Notes under the pieces: model-generated
What the model saw: the letters and a program-made list of their open reading frames with translations, nothing else
Told to the model about the DNA's origin: nothing
Databases searched by the model: none
Shown here: positions 9,201-14,300 of the stretch, piece after piece
How the letters are laid out: every line of letters begins with the position of its first letter
How positions within the stretch are numbered: the stretch's first letter is position 1
Made by a program: the position numbers and the translations under genes
Assembly: GCA_028565715.1 (NCBI GenBank)
Contig: JAOXYC010013346.1
Span: forward strand, 1-15,340
Direction: 5' to 3'
Source of the DNA: Phoronis pallida
Lineage: Eukaryota > Phoronida > Phoronidae
DNA length: 15,340 nucleotides

Positions 9201-9532
9201 GATCCAATTTCAATTCTTACATTATACCAGGATTGATCATGATTCGTGAAATTTCAAATCGGTGAATTAGCATAAGTTTTCTGTTGTCCAAGTCGTTTAG
9301 GTGAATTGTTCAAATACTTGGCAATAAAGTGTAAATCGAGAATTGAGAGTATATAGAAAAATTATCATTTTGCTTTAATTGTAGGGATGCAAGCAAGCCA
9401 GCTCCATCCACACCGAAGAGTGGACAGACTCCCACTGAGTCTCCTCGTGAACCAGCAGCGGGTCCTCGGCAACAGAAACCAAGTCAAGCAGCGAGTAAGA
9501 AGAAGAAGAAGAAGGGCAAAGGAGGATGGTAG
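18..9532 (+). CDS. SRP72: SRP72, signal recognition particle 72-kDa protein (3' part of gene, 15 coding exons)
   Basis: SRP72 binds SRP68 and the SRP RNA in the cytoplasmic signal recognition particle, which targets ribosomes to the ER. The spliced exons encode 585 residues and start at the equivalent of about residue 80 of the vertebrate protein, so the first exons lie upstream. Residues 1 to about 390 form the helical TPR-type region, with family signatures such as LSFEKAYCQYRLNR, NKDQNVFDSKKK and TLAQLIAAYS. Residues about 486-525 hold the RNA-binding motif, recognisable as KLPKNYDP, ERWLP and RERSY. The tail ends with a lysine run and KGKGGW, as in vertebrates. Coding exons: 18-204, 848-928, 1376-1487, 1864-1939, 2728-2808, 3416-3605, 4394-4519, 5340-5477, 6115-6210, 6754-6935, 7325-7456, 7757-7812, 8485-8598, 8955-8994, 9385-9532. 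All junctions keep frame with GT-AG introns. Identification is from remembered family sequence and is very secure; single junctions are slightly less so. Confidence 0.96.
205..847 (+). other. SRP72 intron after exon a
   Basis: A 643-bp AT-rich intron. Its only recognisable content is the tRNA-headed SINE copy at 598-695. Confidence 0.85.
598..695 (+). repeat. tRNA-headed SINE, copy A (degenerate)
   Basis: A tRNA-like head with box A TAGCTCAGTTGG and a mutated box B (GGTTAGATTCC instead of GGTTCGATTCC) is followed by CAGTTCGGATTTTTTC and CTTTTCAAATTC. The anticodon stem is also damaged compared with copy B. It is therefore not a working tRNA gene. The shared non-tRNA tail with copy B shows a SINE family. 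Confidence 0.85.
848..928 (+). CDS. SRP72: SRP72 exon b
   Basis: Acceptor TTTCAG|GATGAT. The exon encodes DDYDDEREANMSAVMAALQ and continues the conserved SRP72 block DDYDEER...LSAV. Donor ATT|GTAAGT. It is 81 nt, phase 0 on both sides. Confidence 0.93.
929..1375 (+). other. SRP72 intron after exon b, with a poly-T fold-back
   Basis: A 447-bp intron. GGAATCTGAAAAAAATTT at 1091-1108 is the inverse of the AAATT..TTCAGATTCC stretch at 1126-1148, making a small hairpin. The T-run plus CAG at 1129-1143 resembles a splice acceptor, but no conserved coding sequence follows. Nothing else is recognised. Confidence 0.7.
1376..1487 (+). CDS. SRP72: SRP72 exon c
   Basis: Acceptor CTTTCAG|GATGAT. The exon encodes a helix pair with YEMCYNKACFLLGRGEY and AMLKQAE, matching the CYNTACALIGQGQ region of the vertebrate protein. 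Donor GAAG|GTAAGT, phase 1. Confidence 0.95.
1488..1863 (+). other. SRP72 intron after exon c
   Basis: A 376-bp AT-rich intron. It contains a decayed fragment of the tRNA-headed SINE at about 1616-1660 and nothing else recognised. Confidence 0.75.
1616..1660 (-). repeat. tRNA-headed SINE, copy C (decayed fragment)
   Basis: TTTGAAAAGATAGAAACATT and the following CAGAACTCAACTTGGAATC with AAACCC align with the minus-oriented junction of copy B (TTTGAAAAGACAGAAAAAAT, CTGAACTGGACTGGGAATCG, AACCC). It keeps the 3' part of the tRNA head and the start of the tail, with roughly a quarter of bases changed. Confidence 0.6.
1864..1939 (+). CDS. SRP72: SRP72 exon d
   Basis: Acceptor TTGTAG|ATCTG completes a split Asp codon. 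The exon encodes DLCRRTLEDDPDNTEEDIEE and then ELSVIR, close to vertebrate DLCRRSLSEDTDGTEEDPQAELAI. Donor AAG|GTACCC, phase 2. Confidence 0.95.
2046..2177 (-). pseudogene. LINE 3' end fragment (C-terminus of ORF2-type reverse transcriptase protein)
   Basis: The minus strand reads NRSFRHVAPRLWNDIP, then a diverged stretch, then PFKSLLKTHLFKLHF and a stop. The pattern APRLWN-lP ... FKs-LKthLF is the well-known C-terminal end of non-LTR retrotransposon proteins of the CR1/L2/Jockey type. The frame breaks just upstream, where the similarity seems to continue in another frame (CQCHEQNHRSF), so it is a 5'-truncated, frameshifted relic. It lies in the intron between exons d and e. Confidence 0.8.
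2298..2624 (-). mobile_element. tRNA-headed SINE, copy B, with 17-bp flanking direct repeat
   Basis: The 17-bp sequence TGTTATTATGGCTCTCA occurs exactly at 2298-2314 and 2608-2624, and looks like a target-site duplication. Between them, on the minus strand, lie a tRNA-like head at 2595-2524 (box A TAGCTCAGTTGG, box B GGTTCGATTCC, all four arms able to pair, anticodon-like GGC but no T at position 33), the family tail, and about 200 bp of unique sequence with a hammerhead-like motif. Twelve bases separate the head from the upstream repeat, which is unusual for a SINE. Confidence 0.75.
2358..2397 (-). ncRNA. Hammerhead ribozyme-like motif
   Basis: The minus strand reads TTC, CTGATGA, TA, then ATTTATT-GT-AATAAAT (a 7-bp hairpin in the stem II place), then CGAAAC, GTC and GAA. 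CTGATGA, GAAA and the cleavage triplet GTC are the invariant hammerhead core parts. TTC and GAA could form a 3-bp stem I. Stem III is reduced to AC/GT, as known for minimal hammerheads of Penelope-like elements and retrozymes. The pair next to the core in stem II (T against C) is wrong, so it may be inactive. Confidence 0.5.
2728..2808 (+). CDS. SRP72: SRP72 exon e
   Basis: Acceptor CTTCAG|AGTACAG. The exon encodes VQMGYALQNLGKADQAMKL and then YNQVVKQ, a TPR helix pair matching GQMAYILQLQGRTEEALQLYNQIIK. Donor CAAAA|GTAAGT, phase 2. The last 18 bases plus the donor recur at 2919-2942. Confidence 0.95.
2793..2975 (+). repeat. Tandem duplication of exon end plus donor in SRP72
   Basis: CCAAGTGGTCAAGCAAAAGT plus AAGT occurs at 2791-2814 and again at 2919-2942. 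Each is followed by a similar AT-rich stretch containing CTGTTGTATAAA and, further on, TTGATTGAATAAAT. This is an intragenic tandem duplication of about 128 bp. The intronic parts have diverged while the exon-derived part stays identical. Confidence 0.9.
2809..3415 (+). other. SRP72 intron after exon e
   Basis: A 607-bp AT-rich intron. It holds the duplicated exon end and micro-exon candidate near its 5' end; the rest shows nothing recognised. Confidence 0.75.
2919..2936 (+). other. Candidate duplicated 18-nt micro-exon of SRP72
   Basis: An acceptor-like CTTTTTATACAG ends at 2918 and a perfect GTAAGT donor starts at 2937. Between them lie 18 nt identical to the end of exon e. Because exon e ends in phase 2 and 18 is a multiple of three, inclusion would insert NQVVKQ in frame without a stop. 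Whether it is used cannot be told from sequence. Confidence 0.45.
3416..3605 (+). CDS. SRP72: SRP72 exon f
   Basis: Acceptor CTTCAG|GCCTTC completes Lys. The exon encodes PSDQALIAVASNNIVTLNKD and continues QNVFDSKKK, the best conserved block of SRP72, then up to LYLHTNQ. Donor CAG|GTTAGT, phase 0. Confidence 0.96.
3606..4393 (+). other. SRP72 intron after exon f
   Basis: A 788-bp intron. The LINE 3' end on the opposite strand fills about 3823-4170. No other feature is recognised. Confidence 0.75.
3823..4165 (-). pseudogene. LINE 3' end with (TTATC)n tail
   Basis: The minus strand from 4165 to the stop at 4004 reads LFKQITNNDNKLNYLLPPMR, then SSSYGNVKKYPVPNIRNNRM and RSDFITFGL. The LLPP-R ... 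YN-RN--y-vP--RTnRf-nSFI--gl pattern is the usual C-terminus of non-LTR retrotransposon ORFs in marine invertebrates. After the stop come about 180 bp of AT-rich UTR and a short GATAA repeat (3823-3838), a typical LINE microsatellite tail. Only the 3' end is present. Confidence 0.75.
4394..4519 (+). CDS. SRP72: SRP72 exon g
   Basis: Acceptor TGTTTCAG|AATGAT. The exon encodes NDQCRKHCKNLLATNDSEMP and continues through AAQFCNDKQVNKAIDVIK, matching the EQCRK...AAQLCREKQHTKAIELL block. Donor AAAG|GTAATG. It is 126 nt, phase 0. Confidence 0.94.
4587..4794. mobile_element. MITE-like element, CCGTATA...TATACGG ends
   Basis: The left end TTACCGTATAACCCTGCAAT continues into TGAACGCC. The right end read inversely is TATTCCGTATAGCCCCGCAA and continues into TTGAGCGC. 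The roughly 28-bp terminal inverted repeats have few mismatches. The 208-bp interior has no open frame and includes GGCGCA-rich stretches. Flanking duplication is not clear. Confidence 0.75.
4843..5013. repeat. Near-perfect inverted repeat, 52-bp arms
   Basis: Arms 4851-4902 and 4954-5005 match inversely at 50 of 52 positions, with a 51-base spacer. The match continues weakly outward through TTGATA. The transcript of this intron would fold into a long hairpin. No known transposon ends were seen. Confidence 0.92.
5171..5245. repeat. 75-bp hairpin with inner palindrome
   Basis: AGAATTTGAATATAGACAAC at 5171-5190 pairs with GTTGTCTATTCTCAAATTCT at 5226-5245, with two mismatches. The loop holds a second small palindrome, GAGACATGGTCATGCCTC. 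The size is like that of a microRNA precursor, but a decayed palindromic MITE explains it as well. Confidence 0.8.
5340..5477 (+). CDS. SRP72: SRP72 exon h
   Basis: Acceptor TTTTTCAG|GAGTAC. The exon encodes EYIKSHPNSSMTVHLTLAQL and on to GEDRYAPGI, a TPR-like helix pair. Donor ATT|GTAAGT. A TACCGTA-ended element begins at position +6 of the intron. Confidence 0.93.
5478..6114 (+). other. SRP72 intron after exon h
   Basis: A 637-bp intron. The first 110 bp are a short inverted-repeat element; from about 5600 on it is AT-rich with nothing recognised. Confidence 0.75.
5483..5590. mobile_element. 108-bp MITE-like element, TACCGTA ends
   Basis: The left end TACCGTACACACCCTGGTAT continues into AAGCCC. 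The inverse of the right end reads AACCGTACATACCTGGGTAT and continues into AAGCCC. The interior repeats the GGTGGGCTTATAC motif twice. It starts at base +6 of the intron, so the exon h donor GTAAG abuts the element end. Confidence 0.85.
6115..6210 (+). CDS. SRP72: SRP72 exon i
   Basis: Acceptor TTGTTAG|GTTGCT. The exon encodes VAALVSLYKSQEDNDAAVDV and then LSDAIGWYKKNQ, matching SALVTMYSHEEDIDSAIEVFTQAIQWYQNHQ. Donor CAG|GTTGGT, phase 0. Confidence 0.95.
6211..6753 (+). other. SRP72 intron after exon i
   Basis: A 543-bp intron; the fold-back element at 6384-6690 takes up more than half. Nothing else recognised. Confidence 0.8.
6384..6690. mobile_element. Fold-back MITE, family copy 1
   Basis: The left end CTCTGCGTGGCTTCCAACCT and the inverse of the right end (CTCTGCGTTGGTTCAAATCT) match, and the match goes on through TCCTTTGTTGAA(C/T)ACAACT and ACTTGCATC(T/C)GA over more than 100 bp per arm, with many mismatches. 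The same arms occur at 14246-14531. No transposase is encoded, so it is non-autonomous. Confidence 0.85.
6754..6935 (+). CDS. SRP72: SRP72 exon j
   Basis: The acceptor follows a long pyrimidine tract, CTTTCAG|CCATCC. The exon encodes PSSVNLPTLMRASANLLMTT, then GRPERAATVLEDL and NPKDASTLAQLIAAYSKFD. Donor CAAGC|GTATCC, phase 2. Vertebrate equivalents are KQNPKDIHTLAQLISAYS. Confidence 0.95.
6936..7324 (+). other. SRP72 intron after exon j
   Basis: A 389-bp AT-rich intron with no recognised element. Confidence 0.8.
7325..7456 (+). CDS. SRP72: SRP72 exon k
   Basis: The exon encodes ELPSPQDLANSIDADTLEST and a basic stretch SRYAKKTGKG, aligning with HLPSSDS...VDVEALENS. The acceptor reads AAGCAG, so splicing could also start three bases earlier at 7322, adding one Arg in frame. 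Donor ACT|GTACGT, phase 2. Confidence 0.9.
7457..7756 (+). other. SRP72 intron after exon k
   Basis: A 300-bp AT-rich intron with no recognised element. Confidence 0.8.
7757..7812 (+). CDS. SRP72: SRP72 exon l
   Basis: Acceptor TTTTCAG|AAGCGG. This short 56-nt exon encodes SGASGDKLLEKKKKRNKK, the basic stretch just before the RNA-binding motif. Donor AAAA|GTAAGA, phase 1. Confidence 0.9.
7927..8191 (-). mobile_element. tRNA-derived SINE of the marine-animal type
   Basis: The minus strand starts with a tRNA-like head: GATTAGCTCAGTTGGTAGAG as box A and GGTTCGGATCC as box B, with a CAT-containing anticodon loop suggesting origin from tRNA-Met. The body holds GTGTCTTTGAGCAAGACACTT-like sequence, a block shared by many SINEs of molluscs and other marine invertebrates. 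The stretch beyond this block contains CAGCTCATGCTACAGAAACC. No clear target-site duplication was found. Confidence 0.85.
8242..8329. repeat. Palindromic fold-back element
   Basis: AAACGGACAAATATGT at 8242-8257 is the exact inverse of 8314-8329. At the exact centre sits the 21-bp palindrome TTTAACAGCC-A-GGCTGTTAAA (8276-8296). The whole 88 bp is thus symmetric around base 8286. Confidence 0.85.
8485..8598 (+). CDS. SRP72: SRP72 exon m, RNA-binding motif
   Basis: Acceptor ATTACAG|AGAAGT. The exon encodes KKLPKNYDPSVDPDAERWLP and then RRERSYFKSKRKDKRKD. This is the SRP72 RNA-binding domain that contacts SRP RNA near the 5e/5f loop. The key Lys/Arg, Tyr and Trp residues of the family are present. 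Donor GTTG|GTACGT, phase 1. Confidence 0.97.
8599..8954 (+). other. SRP72 intron after exon m
   Basis: A 356-bp AT-rich intron with nothing recognised. Confidence 0.8.
8955..8994 (+). CDS. SRP72: SRP72 exon n
   Basis: At 40 nt this is the smallest constitutive exon. Acceptor CTTACAG|GCAAGG. It encodes GKGTQGAGIVNADL, matching vertebrate IGKGTQGA. Donor CTT|GTAAGT, phase 2. Confidence 0.94.
8995..9384 (+). other. SRP72 intron after exon n
   Basis: A 390-bp intron, the first half of which is a tRNA-like SINE (9027-9215). Confidence 0.75.
9027..9215 (+). repeat. tRNA-like SINE, third type
   Basis: GGCGCTCGTAGCTTAGTGGT is a box-A-like start, followed by an anticodon-like CCTTTTAACAAGG (TTT, lysine-like). 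No good box B follows. Further on comes GTATGCTCCCCGGGGAGTTA, a conserved-looking body. The element is degenerate as a tRNA and differs from the other two SINE types here. The 3' edge is uncertain. Confidence 0.55.
9385..9532 (+). CDS. SRP72: SRP72 terminal exon with stop
   Basis: Acceptor ATTGTAG|GGATGC. The exon encodes a Ser/Pro/Ala-rich low-complexity tail, then a run of six lysines and GKGGW before TAG at 9530-9532. The lysine run is written almost wholly in AAG codons. The KKK..GKGGW ending is the vertebrate SRP72 ending. Confidence 0.96.
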
Positions 9533-9960
9533 AGAAATGAACACTGCAAATTTTACATGTTATTAAAAAGTGGTTTTACTCAAATGGTGAAAGATATTTG
9601 TTTCAATTTTACATATTTCAATAAATGCCATAGGATGATAATTTGACGGAAAGTTTTAAAATGTTATTTTGAGTTATTCAACATCGCCATATAAGTATTA
9701 ATTTTAAATGAAAATTTAAGTTTAAATGAGAAAGTCACTGCATTCAACACAATACATTATGGGTTGGTTCCAATTGTTCGTTGTTGCCAGTGTTTTATTA
9801 CCTGACCAAATATTAGTGTGATTCATATTGGTAGAAGGAACAATTTCTCAAAAATTACCTATCAAAATACTGTATTGATTGATATGATATCTAAATTTTA
9901 AAAGAGGTTGTGCCTGTTCATAATCTTCCTTTTTTGTAAACACAATAAATTGCATTTCTT
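9533..9960 (+). other. SRP72 3' UTR with candidate poly(A) signals
   Basis: AT-rich, with no coding potential seen. AATAAA lies at 9620-9625, 88 bases after the stop, and again at 9944-9949. Either could direct cleavage of the SRP72 transcript; the distal one would give a UTR of about 430 nt. Confidence 0.6.
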
Positions 9961-10850
9961 TGATGTAATGTGGAACATTAATTGTATTTGTATAATTTGG
10001 CCAGAAAAATAACAAATATTTCAATTACATTTATTTTGTTAGTTTTTATTATGAATTGAGCCTTAACATTTCAAAAATAGAATGTTTTATACAAATAACA
10101 GCATTACATAAAAATAGACATGTTTAATGTAACATTCAGAAAACCACCTACTGTCTTAGGAAATACACTGTATAAACAGGAATATATGACTGTCTAAAAT
10201 TATGCGTTATGAGTAAATAGTTACCATGAATATAATATGCTTATAAATACAAATTCAAGATTTAACAACTGGTAATACTCAGCATGTACAGCATATATAT
10301 TATATGTGCTTTTAACTTTTCAATAATATAAAACAACTTGCAGCACTAAATTTATAGTTAAATCGGAGAAGATAAAATTGTCAAAAAAATTAATAATCCT
10401 AATATATATAAGCCATGTTTGGAACATAAAATAAGGCACTATGAGGAAGCATTTAACTACATCAACATTCTACAGTACCTATGATGAAAACAAATATACA
10501 TAATAATAATTATTAACCCATGATTTTAAAATGAATAAGTGAAAATTGAAAGAAAATCCAAAATGTTATTGGCAACTATCAACAAATGACAAGTATTTGT
10601 TAAAGTTCTGTCATTTCCGATTTTGCATGATATATAAACTAATTTGTGTGACAAACTCAACAATTTATCTCTCCAGTAAACATATTTAATTTCACCAAAC
10701 TCAAATGTATTGATTACTCTGGGCTATTCCTACATCACTGTACCCTTAATAGATTAGCACCATGGTTATATAGCGAGTCTTCCCATGGAAAACTGCTATT
10801 TAAAAAAAAATAATCAAACTTTTTTTGTACAGCTTAAATCGGTAACGTAT
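9960..10850. other. Intergenic region between convergent genes
   Basis: Roughly 0.9 kb of AT-rich DNA between the two 3' ends. No open reading frame, recognisable repeat or RNA gene was seen in it. Part of it may belong to a longer HPS1 or SRP72 3' UTR. Confidence 0.6.
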
Positions 10851-10851
10851 C

Positions 10852-11050
10852 AATAATATTCTAATAAGAACAACCACGTTTTTAAGTAGCAACATGTTTT
10901 GATGGAGCTTCTGCCATTGTCAAGCTTTATTTGTAGAATGACAACCCAAAAGGCGCTGCATACTTTCACATAATCATGACATGCAATCAAGAGTCAAACA
11001 ACTTGAACAACAAGCGACGTAAAAACTTGGTTGTTTTTATTAGAATATTA
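10852..11050. mobile_element. Fold-back element in the HPS1 3' region
   Basis: AATATTCTAATAAGAACAAC and the following CACGTTTTTAAGT at about 10857-10889 match inversely to the stretch at about 11014-11047, with a few mismatches. The interior of about 120 bp has no open frame. The right arm supplies the AATAAA at 11041-11036 on the HPS1 strand. Confidence 0.8.
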
Positions 11051-11203
11051 CTACTGCTCGTCAGTACACAACATTTTAACGTATCAATCTTATAATAAGC
11101 TGATAGGTGTGTGTGCCTCTCCTGAGGTCTCCCAGATAAGTGCTGATAATCTCTTACAGTGTGCTTGGACATATTCTGTACACTCGCCCATTACATATCA
11201 ATA
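10920..11203 (-). other. HPS1 3' UTR
   Basis: The stretch starts after the TAA. It first holds the partial copy of the terminal exon, then one arm of a fold-back element. Candidate AATAAA signals on this strand lie at 11041-11036 and 10931-10926, so the UTR is probably about 180 to 300 nt. Confidence 0.5.
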
Positions 11204-11294
11204 TTATAATAAGCTGATAGGTGTATGTGCCTCTCCCGAGGTCTCCCAGATAAGCGCTGACAATCTCTTACAGTGTGCTTGGACATACTCTGTA
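11082..11294. repeat. Tandem duplication of the HPS1 terminal-exon end (2 x 99 bp, 15-bp spacer)
   Basis: Copy 1 spans 11082-11180 and copy 2 spans 11196-11294, at an offset of 114. Copy 2 contains the last codons and stop of HPS1; copy 1 lies wholly downstream of that stop. They differ at six positions: 11089/11203 outside the coding part, and 11111, 11123, 11141, 11147 and 11174 inside it. Confidence 0.95.
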
Positions 11295-11381
11295 GGAACT
11301 ACACCAATGTGTACACTCACGAGCTCGTAACAATGTATACTACCTCGTGGCTCGTTGGGGAAGCACTGGCGGCATAGATTA
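11204..11381 (-). CDS. HPS1: HPS1 terminal exon with stop
   Basis: Acceptor CTATTTCAG|TAATC completes Asn. Encodes NLCRQCFPNEPRGSIHCYEL, then VSVHIGVVPTEYVQAHCKRL and SALIWETSGEAHTPISLL before TAA at 11206-11204. The first part aligns without gaps to [21 protein letters not shown] of the vertebrate protein. The last 30 codons are repeated downstream in the 3' UTR. Confidence 0.95.
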
Positions 11382-14300
11382 CTGAAATAGATTTAAAATA
11401 CAGTATAGTATTATAAGATAAAAATATATTAAATTCAACTTGCAAAGAGATTTTATAGGTGAGTTCACTACGTTTCGGGCTTGTAAGTTGAATTTGATAT
11501 ATTTTTATCATATATTAAGGAGATAGAACAATCTTTTTCACGTAAGTATTATAAGACTTCAAACCATACTCAAGGCTTAAATTGATAGGGCTTATCCAAT
11601 ACATAGAAAGCTTTCAGTGACTCCATGCCATCTTGGTCACAATACTGAATTGCACTAGCCAATACTAGATTAAAGATCAGTACCCAAAAAAAACGACGGC
11701 CACTGTTGTTTTTAAATTAAAATTTGTATTTTCAATCAATTCTACATCAGGGAACAATTATGTTGATTTTGAAAAAATGTGCTTTTAAAGCACTGCCTGA
11801 CTTTGATGTGACGAATGTCAGAGAGACTTACTTGTAAAACCTGCCAGTCAAAATCCCAGGGACATCACTATTGATATGTGGATGATATGGTTGCTGTATT
11901 GTTTTGAAGTTACCCTGAAACCACATAAATATTCTGTGTATTTATCGCAATTGTTTCAAATTATTTGCATTATGTAATGAAACTTTTAAAACTGTTTATT
12001 CTGCACAATTTATTCATTTAGTTTCTATTCCCAAACCATTCTCATATGCCATTGTCAATATTACATTGAGTCAGATTGGCCATCTGGATGTATGTTTCCG
12101 AAGATGCGAAGGTTTTTATACCCTAAAACAAACGGGGGCGTTAAACTGAGAGGGGGGGGCGTTTAAAGTGAAATTTCCAAAAGAAGGGGAGGGCCGTTAA
12201 ACCGAGTGGGTGGCGTTTAAAGTGAAATTTTCCAGTGGGCGTTAAACCGAGTGGGGGTGTTAACCCGCGAGTTTACGGTATGTTCAGACGAATGTAAAGA
12301 TTCAATTCATCGCAAAAAACATAACACAATGGACCTCATTCAAAATTGATAGTTTCACATTGCTAAGTATGTCTAAGTAGATACAGTAACAATAATCAAT
12401 ACTCACAGCTGAATCTTCAAACCATAGCTGATATGAGTATAGAAAGTCCCCCTCACGCATGGTAATGTAAGTATAACCACTGCCAAGCTTATTCTGTAAT
12501 CTTCTAAACATATCCCAGATCTGAAACCAAGTATATTTCAAGTATTAAAACAATTGCAACAAAACTGTCTTTAATATTTTGTAACCATTAAATCTGGGCC
12601 TTAAAATAAAATTACTTTTTTGTTTGAGTCAAATGAAAAAGCAAACTATTTTACCAATATGAAGTTATAGCATAAATAATGTGTCACATAACTTCAAAGT
12701 CGATCAAAATCTATAGATTTAATATCTGAAAAAACTGACAGAAAAATAATTTCAAACTCGTTTAATTACAAATTCTGTCTTTTCAAAAAAATTAACGGTT
12801 ATTTAAAAGTGTATAATTACGTAGTTTTTAATTACCTTATCTTTTAATACTTGTGTTATGTCCATTTTATCACCCATATCTGGTGTGGATTCTACAACGT
12901 TTATAGATGGCGCTGTCATCTGTTGACTATGACGATTGATATGAATGAAATGAACTAGACCTGGGAACTCTTCTAAATATCTGGGGAACATTACGTTAAG
13001 AAAATGCTTTAACCACAAACAAAATTTCTACCTAATGGTCATAAGATATAAGTACCGTATTCTCCCTAATAAGCGCCCAGCGCACTTGGAAAATTCAGAA
13101 AATAGGGGGGGCGTTTATTTGGAAGAAAGTTTCAGGATTCACGCGTGGAGCGTAATGAGGTAACCAATTTAAGCGAGCTATGGAGGTGTTCATTTTCAAA
13201 AAAGGGATTTATACGTGAAACTAAATAAAGTAGACACACTCAAGAAACGTGTTTTATTCGAAACATTAAAAGTCAAATATAGAGTTCGTGGTGATTAGAG
13301 ATTCCCCGCAGCGGTTGTTGGTAGACATAAGGATCATTCTATAGCCCTTTCCAACCGTCTTCCAGGGTACGTTTGCCGTGGAATCTAAGAGATAATTGTG
13401 TTTACTTACTCTTTGTATGAGTTCCGCTAATTAACCGTTTCCCATTGTGTGTGCCTGGCCACTATAAATGGTTTGCTATTTTAAATAATATCAGGTTTAT
13501 AGGTATTTATAAGTTTTCACCAAGTACACAATCCTTTGAAAATAACTTTACATTTCTATAAATGTTTGCCTTTTTCTGTATAACTAGAACTTTTTTAAAA
13601 GCTGGCGAATGTCGTTTTTTGATTCTGACCAATAGAGTGGTTCAAAAGCAGCCACGCCATTTTCTTTTGCAAAAAAGGATACGTTGTCATGGTGATATTG
13701 CGTTGTGCCTTTACAGCTAGATATGATGTATAGTCGAATAGTTCATGCCTCATACATGCATTCACGTACTGGACTAGTTGTGGAGAGTATGTGGATTCAT
13801 GGGAATCACCTTGAAGTCGTAGGTAAAGACACTCAAATAGAGTTTTCAGCTTATCATACAGAGCACATATTGAATTTTCTAATCTAGGGAAGAAATTGAA
13901 AACATTATCACTCATCTACCTGTTATTGCCATGTTATATAGAGGATATAATTAACTAGTGCCATTGAATAATAAATTTCTCAAAATAAGTCAAAATCCGA
14001 GCCCTTGGCGAGGATTTTGACGAGTTTTGAGAAATTTATCATTCAATGACGAAGAGTTTATTGTTCTTTTTCTCACATGAAACAGTGACGACGCGTTGTC
14101 GAAGAAAAAACGAGGATTTTTTTGAGAGCGTATGAATACAGTGATTTGTCAGAGTGTGATATTTTCGATAATACATTTGGGATTGCGATAGAAACGAACT
14201 TATCATGTGAGAAGTATAAGTAACATATTATGTGAAACAATCCAATCTCCTCGTTGGTCCCGATCTGGCTTCAAAATTCAAATCAACTAGAAAGTTTGTG

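Noticed and set aside
11031-11330. A + strand open frame of about 99 codons with two repeated protein-like blocks
   Set aside because: The repeat encodes the conserved HPS1 C-terminus on the minus strand; the + frame is open only because its wobble positions coincide.
11692-11708. Similarity to the M13 forward primer site (AAACGACGGCC), suggesting vector contamination
   Set aside because: Only about a dozen bases match and both flanks are ordinary intron sequence, so chance is the better explanation.
13705-13887. A + strand open frame of 60 codons
   Set aside because: It is the complement of HPS1 exon B.
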